Under the pieces are notes generated by a model. It did not search any database and was not told where the DNA came from. It was given only the letters and a program-made list of their open reading frames with translations. Made by a program: the position numbers and the translations under genes. 64,000 bases of DNA from the NCBI RefSeq assembly GCF_001653515.1, contig NZ_LYOY01000029.1:930001-994000 (forward strand), in the 5' to 3' direction. This DNA comes from Streptomyces sp. ERV7 (GTDB taxonomy: Bacteria; Actinomycetota; Actinomycetes; Streptomycetales; Streptomycetaceae). Below are positions 1-9,466 of the stretch, one piece after another (the first letter of the stretch is position 1; the number at the start of each line of letters is the position of its first letter).

Positions 1-660
1 GCCGAGATCATCTTCGGTGTCCTGGAGCACGGCTCGGACGGCGTGATGATGGCCCCCAAGGCCGTCGGCGACGCGGCCCACCTCAAGGCCGCGGCCACCG
101 CCGAGGTGCCCAACCTCAACCTGGTCGAGCTGGAGGTGCGCCACACCGAGCACATCGGCATGGGCGAGCGCGCCTGCGTCGACACCTGCACGTACTTCCG
201 CGAGGACGAGGGCATCCTGGTCGGCTCGCACTCCAAGGGCATGATCCTGTGCGTCAGCGAGACGCACCCGCTGCCGTACATGCCGACCCGTCCGTTCCGG
301 GTCAACGCCGGTGCGATCCACTCGTACACCCTCTCCAAGGACGAGCGCACCAACTACCTCAGTGAGCTCAAGGCGGGCAGCAAGGTCCTGGCGGTCGACA
401 TCAAGGGCCAGACGCGGCTGGTCACGGTCGGGCGGGTCAAGATCGAGTCGCGGCCGCTGATCTCGATCGACGCGGTGGCGCCGAACGGGCAGCAGGTGAA
501 TCTGATCCTTCAGGACGACTGGCACGTGCGGGTGCTCGGACCCGGGGGTGTGGTGTTGAACAGCACCGAGCTGAAGCCGGGCGACAAGGTTCTGGGGTTC
601 CTGCCGAGCGAGGACCGGCACGTGGGTTACCCGATCGACGAGTTCTGCCTGGAGAAGTAG
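1..660 (+). CDS. nspH: 3-amino-4-hydroxybenzoate synthase / DHQ synthase II family (partial, 5' end outside window)
   Basis: The reading frame is open from base 1, so the start lies upstream; 219 residues are visible. The product belongs to the archaeal-type 3-dehydroquinate synthase II family. In Streptomyces this family (GriH, NspH) acts after an aldolase (GriI/NspI) to close the ring of 3-amino-4-hydroxybenzoate from aspartate semialdehyde and DHAP. The visible part holds the conserved C-terminal half, including the ERACVDTCTYF stretch and the GSHSKGMILCVSE and NAGAIHSY motifs. It is read as the amine-forming homologue rather than a shikimate enzyme because the next three genes are a copper chaperone, a tyrosinase-like oxidase and an amidotransferase. 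The aldolase gene would be expected just upstream, outside the window. Family call strong; exact product inferred from context. Confidence 0.85.
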   Translation, partial: AEIIFGVLEHGSDGVMMAPKAVGDAAHLKAAATAEVPNLNLVELEVRHTEHIGMGERACVDTCTYFREDEGILVGSHSKGMILCVSETHPLPYMPTRPFRVNAGAIHSYTLSKDERTNYLSELKAGSKVLAVDIKGQTRLVTVGRVKIESRPLISIDAVAPNGQQVNLILQDDWHVRVLGPGGVVLNSTELKPGDKVLGFLPSEDRHVGYPIDEFCLEK

Positions 661-700
661 GCGGCCGCTCGGTCGTCGTTCGCAGCCGGTCAGGCAAAAC

Positions 701-727
701 GGGCGCGGCACCGCGGGTGCCGCGCCC
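701..727 (+). terminator. GC-rich hairpin between synthase and chaperone genes
   Basis: A 12-bp perfect stem (701-712 with 716-727, loop of 3) lies between the synthase stop and the chaperone gene. No T-run follows, so it may be an attenuator or a processing hairpin rather than a full terminator. Confidence 0.5.
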
Positions 728-755
728 TCCCCCACCACCCACAGAGAGGTCCCCC

Positions 756-2079
<1,324 letters not shown>

Positions 2080-2098
2080 CGAGAGGGGGGCCAAAGAC

Positions 2099-3958
2099 AT
2101 GTGCGGTATAGCGGGCTGGGTCGGTTACGGCCACGACGTCACCCGGCACGAGGACAGCGCCCGGGCCATGACCGCCACCATGGTCTGCCGAGGACCCGAC
2201 GCGGGCGGGGTGTGGACCGGACGGCACGTCGCCCTCGGCCACCGGCGGCTGGCCGTCATCGACATCGAGGGCGGCAGGCAGCCGATGGCCGCCGGGTTCG
2301 GCGTCGCCCCCGAGGCGGTCGTCACCTACAGCGGCGAGGTCTACAACTACCGGGAGCTGCGCGCCGAGTTGAGCGCCCGGGGCCACCGTTTCCGCACCAA
2401 CAGCGACACCGAGGTGGTGCTCCAGGCGTATCTGGAGTGGGGTGACGCCTTCGTCGAGCGGCTCAACGGCATGTTCGCCTTCGCCCTGTGGGACACCCGC
2501 ACCGAGGAACTGGTCCTGGTGCGCGACCGGATGGGCGTCAAACCGCTCCTGTACTACCCCACCGACGACGGGGTGCTCTTCGGCTCCGAGCCCAAGGCCA
2601 TCCTCGCCCATCCGCTGGCCGAGGCGGTCGTCGACGCCGAGGGCCTGCGCGAGGTGTTCGGTCTGACCATGACGCCCGAACACGCCGTGTACCGGGGGAT
2701 GTACGAGGTGCGGCCCGGCAGCATGGTCCGGCTCTCGCGGCGCGGACTGCGCAAGACGCGGTACTGGCAGCTGGAGTCGCGCCCGCACACCGACGACCTG
2801 GACACCACCGTCGGCACGGTCCGCGAGATCCTCGACGACACCGTGCGCCGCCAGCTCGTCTCCGACGTACCGCTGTGCTCGCTGCTCTCCGGCGGCCTCG
2901 ACTCCAGCGCGGTCACCGCGCTCGCCGCCCGGGCCCTCGCCGAGGAGGACGGCGGACGCATCCGCACCTTCTCCGTCGACTTCACCGGCCACGCCGAGCG
3001 GTTCGAGGCCAACGCGGTGTGGGAGGCGCCGGACGCGCCGTTCGTGAAGGAGGCCGTAGCCCACATCGGCACCGATCACGAGGACATCGTCCTCGACAAC
3101 GCGCAGCTGCTCACGCCCGAGGTGCGCGGCGCGGTCCTGCGGGCGCTCGACCTGCCCACGGTCACCGGTGACATGGAGTACTCGCTGTATCTGCTCTTCC
3201 AGGCGGTACGGGCCCGCTCCACGGTCGCCCTGTCCGGCGAGTCCGCCGATGAACTCTTCGGCGGCTACAGCCACTTCCACGACCCCGAGGCGGTCTCCTC
3301 GGCCACCTTCCCCTGGCATCTGCCGTACCGCCGGGCGGGCGGCCAGGACGCCCTGCGCACCACGGGCCTGTGGGACCGCCTCGACCTCGGCGCCTATATC
3401 GACCAGCGCTACAAGGAGTCGATCGCGGACGTCCCGGCCCTGCCCGGTGAGAGCCCGCAGGAAGCACGGATGCGCGAGATCAGCCATCTGCACCTCACCC
3501 GCTTCGTCAACTTCCTGCTCGACCGCAAGGACCGCATCAGCATGGCGGTGGGCCTGGAGGTCCGCGTCCCGTTCTGCGACCACCGGCTCGTCGAGTACGT
3601 CTTCAACACCCCCTGGGCGATGAAGACCTTCGACGGCCGCGAGAAGAGCCTGCTGCGCGCCGCGACCCAGGACGTGCTGCCGCGCTCGATCGTGGAGCGC
3701 AAGAAGAGCCCGTACCCCTCCACCCAGGACGTCCAGTACGAGATCTCCCTGCGCGACCGGATCGCGGCCCTGGCCTCGGGCGACTCCGCGGTCCTGGAAC
3801 TGGTCGACCCGAAGGGGCTGCGGCGCCTCCTGGACCGGCCGGTGGGCTCGTACTCCATCGGCGGGCCCTACAGCGGGCGCGCGGTCATGGAGCGGCTGAT
3901 CGACCTGGACGCGTGGATCCGCGACTACGGCATCCGCTTCGTGCCCGAGGCGGGCTGA
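2099..3958 (+). CDS. nspN: Asparagine synthetase-like amidotransferase, probable 3,4-AHBA amide former (NspN-like)
   Basis: A 619-residue glutamine-dependent amidotransferase. The N-terminus MCGIAGW exposes Cys2, the class II glutaminase nucleophile, after Met removal. The synthetase half has the ATP-pyrophosphatase P-loop SGGLDS at 264-269 and the later GESADELFGGY motif. Length and layout match AsnB proteins. Position 20 bp behind the copper oxidase and in the same direction makes a biosynthetic role likely: NspN-type proteins convert the carboxylate of 3-amino-4-hydroxybenzoate to the amide. A housekeeping AsnB cannot be excluded by sequence alone, but such a gene would not normally sit in this operon. 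A ribosome site (GAGGGGGG) precedes the ATG. Confidence 0.85.
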   Translation: MCGIAGWVGYGHDVTRHEDSARAMTATMVCRGPDAGGVWTGRHVALGHRRLAVIDIEGGRQPMAAGFGVAPEAVVTYSGEVYNYRELRAELSARGHRFRTNSDTEVVLQAYLEWGDAFVERLNGMFAFALWDTRTEELVLVRDRMGVKPLLYYPTDDGVLFGSEPKAILAHPLAEAVVDAEGLREVFGLTMTPEHAVYRGMYEVRPGSMVRLSRRGLRKTRYWQLESRPHTDDLDTTVGTVREILDDTVRRQLVSDVPLCSLLSGGLDSSAVTALAARALAEEDGGRIRTFSVDFTGHAERFEANAVWEAPDAPFVKEAVAHIGTDHEDIVLDNAQLLTPEVRGAVLRALDLPTVTGDMEYSLYLLFQAVRARSTVALSGESADELFGGYSHFHDPEAVSSATFPWHLPYRRAGGQDALRTTGLWDRLDLGAYIDQRYKESIADVPALPGESPQEARMREISHLHLTRFVNFLLDRKDRISMAVGLEVRVPFCDHRLVEYVFNTPWAMKTFDGREKSLLRAATQDVLPRSIVERKKSPYPSTQDVQYEISLRDRIAALASGDSAVLELVDPKGLRRLLDRPVGSYSIGGPYSGRAVMERLIDLDAWIRDYGIRFVPEAG

Positions 3959-3959
3959 G

Positions 3960-4103
3960 GTGTCCGGACCCGCGATAGGCCGCCGGGCGGTGCTCGCGGC
4001 CTCGGCGGCGGCCGCCGTGGCGGGCGCGGCGCCGGCCCTGGGTTGCTCGCGCAGTTCCCCGCGCCCCTGGGCACCCCACCCGCAGCCGGACCGAGCCGAC
4101 CGG
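3960..4103 (+). pseudogene. Remnant of a Tat-signal secreted protein gene at the cluster edge
   Basis: A GTG one base after the stop of the amidotransferase begins a textbook twin-arginine signal: IGRRAVLAASAAAAVAGAAPALG, followed by Cys, which could be a lipobox. After about 28 codons the frame runs into a copy of the dispersed repeat (4048-4067) and then into the antisense of obg. There is no mature domain, so the gene looks truncated at the repeat. The close coupling to the amidotransferase suggests it was once the next gene of the same operon. What the mature protein was cannot be told. Confidence 0.5.
4048..4067 (-). repeat. Dispersed 20-bp GC-rich repeat, copy 1
   Basis: One copy of GGGGCGCGGGGAACTGCGCG (here in reverse orientation). 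Eleven further copies (one partial) lie near 22.7-22.95 kb, 25.6-25.9 kb and 51.9-52.0 kb. All copies lie between genes, and this one marks the border between the metabolite cluster and obg. Confidence 0.9.
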
Positions 4104-5543
4104 CTAGAACGGCTTGAAGTCGTCGTACTCCTGCTGCGCCTCGTCGCGCTCCGCGTCGCGGTCGCGACGGCGCTGCGCGGCGGGACGGGGGGCCTCCAGG
4201 CGGTGGTCCTCGCCACGGCGGCCGAGCATCTCCGCGCCCGCCATCATCGTCGGCTCCCAGTCGAAGACGACCGCGTTCTCCTCGGGGCCGATGGCCACGG
4301 CGTCGCCCGCGCGGGCGCCCGCCTTCATCAGCTGGTCCTCGACGCCGAGACGGCTGAGGCGGTCGGCGAGGTAGCCGACGGCCTCGTCGTTGTTGAAGTC
4401 GGTCTGGCGGATCCAGCGCTCCGGCTTCTCGCCGCGCACCCGGTAGACCTCGGCCGCCTCGTCGTAGATGACCGTGAAGCCCGCGTCGTCGACCGCCTTG
4501 GGGCGGATCACGATCCGGGTGGCCTCCTCGACGGGCTTGGCGGCACGCGCCTCGGCCACGATCTTCGCCAGCCCGAAGGAGAGCTCCTTCAGACCGGTGC
4601 GGGCGACCGCGGAGACCTCGAAGACCTGGTAGCCGCGCTCCTCCAGATCGCCGCGGATCATGTCCGCGAGGTCCTGGCCGTCCGGGATGTCGATCTTGTT
4701 GAGGACGACGATACGGGGCCGGTCGTCGAGCCCGCCGTACTGCTTGAGCTCGGCCTCGATGATGTCGAGGTCGGAGACCGGGTCGCGGTCGGACTCCAGG
4801 GTGGCGGTGTCCAGGACGTGCACCAGCACCGAGCAGCGCTCGACGTGCCGCAGGAACTCCAGGCCCAGGCCCTTGCCCTGGCTGGCGCCGGGGATGAGGC
4901 CGGGGACGTCCGCGATGGTGTAGACGGTGGAGCCCGCGGTGACCACGCCGAGGTTGGGGACCAGGGTGGTGAACGGGTAGTCCGCGATCTTCGGCTTGGC
5001 GGCGGAGAGCACCGAGATCAGCGAGGACTTGCCGGCGCTCGGGTAGCCGACGAGGGCCACGTCCGCGACGGTCTTGAGCTCCATGACCACGTCACGGGCC
5101 TCGCCGGGCTCGCCGAGCAGCGCGAAGCCGGGGGCCTTGCGCCGGGCGGAGGCGAGCGCCGCGTTGCCGAGGCCGCCGCGACCGCCCTGGCCGGCGATGA
5201 AGGTGGTGCCCTGGCCGACCAGGTCGGCGAGCACGTTGCCGTCCTTGTCGAGGACGACGGTGCCGTCCGGGACCGGCAGGACCAGGTCCTGGCCGTCCTT
5301 GCCGGAGCGGTTGTCGCCGGCGCCGGGCGCACCGTTGGTGGCCTTGCGGTGCGGGCTGTGGTGGTAGTCGAGGAGCGTGGTCACCGACTGGTCGACGACC
5401 AGGATGACGTCGCCGCCGCGGCCGCCGTTGCCGCCGTCGGGGCCGCCGAGCGGCTTGAACTTCTCCCGGTGCACGGAGGCGCAGCCGTGGCCTCCGTTAC
5501 CCGCGGCGACGTGCAGCTCGACGCGGTCCACGAAGGTGGTCAT
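4104..5543 (-). CDS. obg: GTPase Obg/CgtA
   Basis: A 479-residue Obg-family GTPase involved in late 50S assembly and, in Streptomyces, in the onset of aerial growth. It has the glycine-rich Obg fold at about 1-158, then the G domain with P-loop GYPSAGKSS, the [16 protein letters not shown] switch region and the NKID specificity motif, and the OCT domain at roughly 345-425. A charged tail ending in DDFKPF follows, as is usual in actinomycetes. It lies downstream of rplU and rpmA on the same strand, the conserved order, but a strong hairpin at 5607-5656 separates it from rpmA. Confidence 0.97.
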   Translation of the reverse strand: MTTFVDRVELHVAAGNGGHGCASVHREKFKPLGGPDGGNGGRGGDVILVVDQSVTTLLDYHHSPHRKATNGAPGAGDNRSGKDGQDLVLPVPDGTVVLDKDGNVLADLVGQGTTFIAGQGGRGGLGNAALASARRKAPGFALLGEPGEARDVVMELKTVADVALVGYPSAGKSSLISVLSAAKPKIADYPFTTLVPNLGVVTAGSTVYTIADVPGLIPGASQGKGLGLEFLRHVERCSVLVHVLDTATLESDRDPVSDLDIIEAELKQYGGLDDRPRIVVLNKIDIPDGQDLADMIRGDLEERGYQVFEVSAVARTGLKELSFGLAKIVAEARAAKPVEEATRIVIRPKAVDDAGFTVIYDEAAEVYRVRGEKPERWIRQTDFNNDEAVGYLADRLSRLGVEDQLMKAGARAGDAVAIGPEENAVVFDWEPTMMAGAEMLGRRGEDHRLEAPRPAAQRRRDRDAERDEAQQEYDDFKPF

Positions 5544-5606
5544 GGGCTTGCCTCCAGTACGTACGGAATGTCTGTGTAGTGCCGTGTTTCATTAGAAACA
5601 CGCGAA

Positions 5607-5656
5607 AGGCGGACCTGCTTCCCGTACGGGGTCCGTACGGGAAGTGAGGTCCGCCT
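5607..5656 (-). terminator. Strong hairpin between rpmA and obg
   Basis: Nested inverted repeats: a 10-bp outer arm (5607-5616 with 5647-5656) encloses a second arm around CCCGTAC. It likely ends or attenuates the rplU-rpmA transcript, leaving obg partly dependent on its own promoter. Confidence 0.7.
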
Positions 5657-5670
5657 CACGAGAGAACCGG

Positions 5671-5925
5671 TCAGGCGACCGGAACGATGTTCACGACCTT
5701 GCGGCCACGGTGGGTGCCGAACTGCACCGCGCCGGCCTGCAGGGCGAACAGCGTGTCGTCGCCACCGCGGCCGACACCGGCGCCCGGGTGGAAGTGGGTG
5801 CCACGCTGGCGGACCAGGATCTCACCGGCGTTGACGGTCTGACCGCCGAAGCGCTTCACACCGAGCCGCTGAGCATTGGAGTCGCGACCGTTCCGGGTGG
5901 ACGATGCGCCCTTCTTGTGTGCCAT
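5671..5925 (-). CDS. rpmA: 50S ribosomal protein L27
   Basis: An 84-residue protein beginning [20 protein letters not shown], the conserved L27 N-terminus that reaches toward the peptidyl-transferase centre. Length and the [18 protein letters not shown] core match the family. It follows rplU by 14 bp on the same strand, so the two are co-transcribed. There is no N-terminal extension needing the cleavage seen in Firmicutes. Confidence 0.98.
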   Translation of the reverse strand: MAHKKGASSTRNGRDSNAQRLGVKRFGGQTVNAGEILVRQRGTHFHPGAGVGRGGDDTLFALQAGAVQFGTHRGRKVVNIVPVA

Positions 5926-5939
5926 GTCTCCTCAGTCCC

Positions 5940-6260
5940 TTACTTCGCAGCCGCGGGGATGCCGGTGACCTTGATCGCCGTGTACTGCTGGCGGTGGCCC
6001 TGGCGACGGCGGTAACCGGTCTTGTTCTTGTACCGAAGGATGTCGATCTTGGCACCCTTGTGGTGGTCCACGACCTCGGCCGTGACCTTGATGCCGGCCA
6101 GCACCCACGGGTCGCTGGTGACAGCGTCGCCGTCGACAACGAGCAGGGTCGAGAGCTCGACCGTGTCGCCAACCTTGGCAGTGGAAATCTTGTCAACCTC
6201 AACGATGTCGCCGACAGCTACCTTGTGCTGGCGACCACCGCTGCGCACGATGGCGTACAC
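5940..6260 (-). CDS. rplU: 50S ribosomal protein L21
   Basis: A 106-residue L21. The GTG at 6258-6260 is chosen because [18 protein letters not shown] is the universal L21 N-terminus and a GAGAGA site lies just upstream; the frame stays open for another 33 codons upstream but those residues are not L21. First gene of the rplU-rpmA-obg order. In Streptomyces a large RNase E/G gene usually lies upstream; here only 169 bp separate rplU from an unrelated hydrophobic protein. Confidence 0.97.
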   Translation of the reverse strand: MYAIVRSGGRQHKVAVGDIVEVDKISTAKVGDTVELSTLLVVDGDAVTSDPWVLAGIKVTAEVVDHHKGAKIDILRYKNKTGYRRRQGHRQQYTAIKVTGIPAAAK

Positions 6261-6429
6261 GCGGATCTCTCTCTCGCTCGGAACGGAAACCCCTGAAGCC
6301 AGCCGCGTCACACGGGCGGGCCCGTGATGATCCGGAATGGACGAGCGGCCTCTCCCCACGACCGCGAACGGTCGCCGGGAGGGAGGTGCTCAGAGGCGGG
6401 CGCGCATGGAAACACGCCGACGGTCAAGG

Positions 6430-7377
6430 TTACGGGCCGCTTTCCCACGGGTCAAACCAGGGATCTCCCCCGGCGCCCCGCCCCCGCTGTCCCGGGCCCG
6501 GGGCCCGGGACAGCGGGGCCCGGCCCGCCACGGCCGCCGCCCGGGCCGCCGGGGCCCACAGGGTGTCCCGCACCCAGTGCAGCACCGGCGCGCACAGGGT
6601 CCGCCACACCCAGCGCACGGGCCTGCCGACGAGTTGCCGGCCGAGCCACTTCAGGCGGCGTCCGACGGCCCGCGAAACATGCCCGGCGATCCGCCAGGCG
6701 TGCCCGAACGCGGCGGCGACCTCGCGGGCGACGACGGCGACGGCGTGCCCGATCGGCGTCAGCACCCATCGGTAGAACCACCCGACGGGTACCACAAACA
6801 AGATCAAACCCACTCGAACGAGGGCGGTCCCGATCACGGAGAGGACCACACCGATCCCCCGCCCGATCCAGCGCAGGCCCGCCCACACCCGGGCGCCGGC
6901 CCAGCCGAGCCCGATCCCCATCCCGGAGCCGAGCCAGGCGATCCCGGCCCACACACCGGAGACGACCCACCCGACGGCCGACCCCACGGCGGCGACGACC
7001 CGCCGGACTCCGCGCGCCACCCAGGCGATCCCGTGCCCCAGTGGGGTCAGCAGACGGCGGTAGAGCCATGCCGCCGGGACGGCCACCCCGTACCGCCACA
7101 GCCAGGCCAGCGGGGTGACCACGAGCACCCGCCCGACCCAGGCCAGGCCGCGGCCCAGATACGTGAGCGGGACCACGATCAGCGTGCGGCCCAGCCAGGC
7201 CAGTGCGCGTCCCAGCGGGCGCAGCGCCGTGCGGTGGACGGCGCGGGCCGTCGCCGTGACCGCGTCCCAGACCAGCCGGATCGGGACCACCAGCACCAGG
7301 ACCACGATCCGTACCGGGATGCGGATCGCGACGGTCAGACAGCCCTCGGGCTGTCTCGGCGGCTGCTGGAGTTCCAT
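6430..7377 (-). CDS. Trp/Val-rich hydrophobic protein with internal repeats, function unknown
   Basis: A 315-residue protein not recognised from a named family. It opens MELQQPPRQPEGCLTVAIRIP and then consists of repeating amphipathic or hydrophobic segments rich in Trp, Gly, Val and Arg. A unit of the form VP-x-x-W-x-YR-x-x-LTP-x-GH-x-x-A-x-VAR appears twice (near residues 125-150 and 225-250), which suggests internal duplication. The regular Arg after each hydrophobic patch suggests membrane-associated helices rather than clean transmembrane spans. The C-terminus is Pro/Gly/Arg-rich and covers a GC palindrome. It sits alone between the radical SAM gene and rplU on the same strand. Start chosen as the ATG that precedes the repeat array. 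Confidence 0.6.
   Translation of the reverse strand: MELQQPPRQPEGCLTVAIRIPVRIVVLVLVVPIRLVWDAVTATARAVHRTALRPLGRALAWLGRTLIVVPLTYLGRGLAWVGRVLVVTPLAWLWRYGVAVPAAWLYRRLLTPLGHGIAWVARGVRRVVAAVGSAVGWVVSGVWAGIAWLGSGMGIGLGWAGARVWAGLRWIGRGIGVVLSVIGTALVRVGLILFVVPVGWFYRWVLTPIGHAVAVVAREVAAAFGHAWRIAGHVSRAVGRRLKWLGRQLVGRPVRWVWRTLCAPVLHWVRDTLWAPAARAAAVAGRAPLSRAPGPGQRGRGAGGDPWFDPWESGP
6484..6516. repeat. GC-rich palindrome inside the 3' end of the hydrophobic-protein gene
   Basis: Near-perfect palindrome built on CTGTCCCGGGCCC and its complement. It lies in the last coding portion of the upstream minus-strand gene, facing rplU, and could form a very stable RNA hairpin. Confidence 0.7.
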
Positions 7378-7397
7378 GTACGTCAAGACGCGGCAAA

Positions 7398-7424
7398 GGC
7401 CCCGCATCGTTGCGATGCGGGGCC
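7398..7424 (-). terminator. Terminator downstream of radical SAM gene
   Basis: A 12-bp stem (GGCCCCGCATCG and complement) with a 3-base loop lies 28 bp past the radical SAM stop codon. Confidence 0.75.
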
Positions 7425-7451
7425 CGCCGTGATCAACCGGTGATCGAGTGG

Positions 7452-9380
7452 TTACTTCACGACCGTCAGCGGCAGCAGCTTCTTGCCGGTCGGGCCGATC
7501 TGGATCTGGGTGTCCATCTGCGGGCAGACACCGCAGTCGAAGCACGGCGTCCAGCGGCAGTCCTCGACCTCGGTCTCGTCGAGCGAGTCCTGCCAGTCCT
7601 CCCAGAGCCAGTCCTTGTCGAGACCGGAGTCCAGGTGGTCCCAGGGCAGGACCTCCTCGTACGTGCGCTCGCGCGTGGTGTACCAGTCGACGTCCACGCC
7701 GTACGCCGGCAGGGTCTTCTCGGCGCAGGCCATCCAGCGGTCGTAGCTGAAGTGCTCGCGCCAGCCGTCGAAGCGGCCGCCGTCCTCGTAGACGGCGCGG
7801 ATGACCGCGCCGACGCGGCGGTCGCCGCGCGAGAGGAGGCCCTCGACGATGCCCGGCTTGCCGTCGTGGTAGCGAAAGCCGATGGAGCGGCCGTACTTCT
7901 TGTCGCCGCGGATCTTGTCGCGGAGCTTCTCAAGACGCGCGTCGGTCTGCTCGGCGGAGAGCTGCGGGGCCCACTGGAACGGGGTGTGCGGCTTGGGCAC
8001 GAACCCGCCGATGGACACCGTGCAGCGGATGTCGTTCTGGCCGGAGACCTCGCGGCCCTTGGCGATCACGTTGACCGCCATGTCGCCGATCTGGAGGACG
8101 TCCTCGTCGGTCTCGGTGGGCAGGCCGCACATGAAGTACAGCTTCACCTGGCGCCAGCCGTTGCCGTACGCGGTCGAGACCGTACGGATCAGGTCCTCTT
8201 CCGAGACCATCTTGTTGATGACCTTGCGCATGCGCTCGGAGCCGCCCTCGGGGGCGAAGGTCAGACCGGAGCGACGGCCGTTCCTGGTCAGCTCGTTGGC
8301 GAGGTCGACGTTGAAGGCGTCCACGCGGGTGGAGGGCAGCGAGAGGCCGATCTTGTCCTCGGTGTACCGGTCCGCGAGGCCCTTGGCGATCTCACCGATC
8401 TCGGTGTGGTCGGCGCTGGACAGGGACAGCAGGCCGACCTCCTCGAAGCCGGTGGCCTTCAGGCCTTTCTCCACCATCTCGCCGATGCCGGTGATGCTTC
8501 GCTCCCGCACGGGGCGCGTGATCATGCCGGCCTGGCAGAAACGGCAGCCGCGGGTGCAGCCGCGGAAGATCTCGACGGACATGCGCTCGTGGACGGTCTC
8601 CGCGAGCGGCACGAGCGGCTGCTTCGGGTAGGGCCACTCGTCGAGGTCCATCACGGTGTGCTTGCTGACCCGCCACGGCACGCCCGACTTCTTCGGGACG
8701 ACACGGCCGATGCGGCCGTCCGGCAGGTACTCCACGTCGTAGAAGCCCGGCACATACACATTGCCGGTCCTGGCGAGGCGGAACAGGACTTCCTCGCGGC
8801 CGCCGGGGCGGCCCTCGGCCTTCCAGCCCCGGATGATCTCGGTCATGTCGAGGACGGCCTGCTCGCCGTCGCCGATGACCGCGCAGTCGATGAAGTCCGC
8901 GATCGGTTCGGGGTTGAAGGCCGCGTGGCCGCCCGCGAGGACGATCGGGTCGTCGATCGTGCGGTCCTTGGACTCCAGCGGGATGCCCGCCAGGTCCAGG
9001 GCCGTGAGCATGTTGGTGTAGCCCAGCTCGGTGGAGAAGCTGAGGCCGAACACGTCGAAGGCGCCGACGGGGCGGTGGCTGTCCACGGTGAACTGGGGCA
9101 CGCGGTGCTCGCGCATCAGCTCCTCCATGTCCGGCCACACGCTGTACGTGCGCTCGGCGAGGACGCCCTCGCGCTCGTTCAGCACCTCGTAGAGGATCAT
9201 GACGCCCTGGTTGGGCAGCCCGACCTCGTACGCGTCCGGGTACATGAGCGCCCAGCGCACATCGCAGCTTTCCCACGGCTTGACCGTGGAGTTCAGCTCA
9301 CCGCCGACGTACTGGATCGGCTTCTGCACATGCGGGAGCAGGGCTTCGAGCTGTGGGAAGACGGACTCGGCGGCAGTCAT
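7452..9380 (-). CDS. TIGR03960-type B12-binding-like radical SAM protein
   Basis: A 642-residue radical SAM protein of the TIGR03960 class. The radical SAM cysteines are in RGCTRGCRFCQAGM near residue 270. The N-terminal third resembles a B12-binding-like domain, with the GVMILYEVLNEREGVLAERTYSVWPD stretch. A Cys-rich C-terminus (CRWTPCFDCGVCP) may hold a second metal centre. In most actinobacteria this gene is followed by a partner gene (TIGR03936/DUF2344) and RNase E before rplU; neither is present. Its reaction is not firmly established; an RNA modification role is often proposed. Confidence 0.88.
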   Translation of the reverse strand: MTAAESVFPQLEALLPHVQKPIQYVGGELNSTVKPWESCDVRWALMYPDAYEVGLPNQGVMILYEVLNEREGVLAERTYSVWPDMEELMREHRVPQFTVDSHRPVGAFDVFGLSFSTELGYTNMLTALDLAGIPLESKDRTIDDPIVLAGGHAAFNPEPIADFIDCAVIGDGEQAVLDMTEIIRGWKAEGRPGGREEVLFRLARTGNVYVPGFYDVEYLPDGRIGRVVPKKSGVPWRVSKHTVMDLDEWPYPKQPLVPLAETVHERMSVEIFRGCTRGCRFCQAGMITRPVRERSITGIGEMVEKGLKATGFEEVGLLSLSSADHTEIGEIAKGLADRYTEDKIGLSLPSTRVDAFNVDLANELTRNGRRSGLTFAPEGGSERMRKVINKMVSEEDLIRTVSTAYGNGWRQVKLYFMCGLPTETDEDVLQIGDMAVNVIAKGREVSGQNDIRCTVSIGGFVPKPHTPFQWAPQLSAEQTDARLEKLRDKIRGDKKYGRSIGFRYHDGKPGIVEGLLSRGDRRVGAVIRAVYEDGGRFDGWREHFSYDRWMACAEKTLPAYGVDVDWYTTRERTYEEVLPWDHLDSGLDKDWLWEDWQDSLDETEVEDCRWTPCFDCGVCPQMDTQIQIGPTGKKLLPLTVVK

Positions 9381-9466
9381 CTCGACGAACTTTCGTGAGC
9401 TGGCAGGGGGCGACTCTCTAGCGTAACCCGCTCACGAGGTGCCCCCGGCCGCTCCGGTCCCCCGGC

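Noticed and set aside
3960..5579. Open frame of about 540 codons after the amidotransferase
   Set aside because: Only the first 28-35 codons look like a protein; the rest is the antisense of obg.
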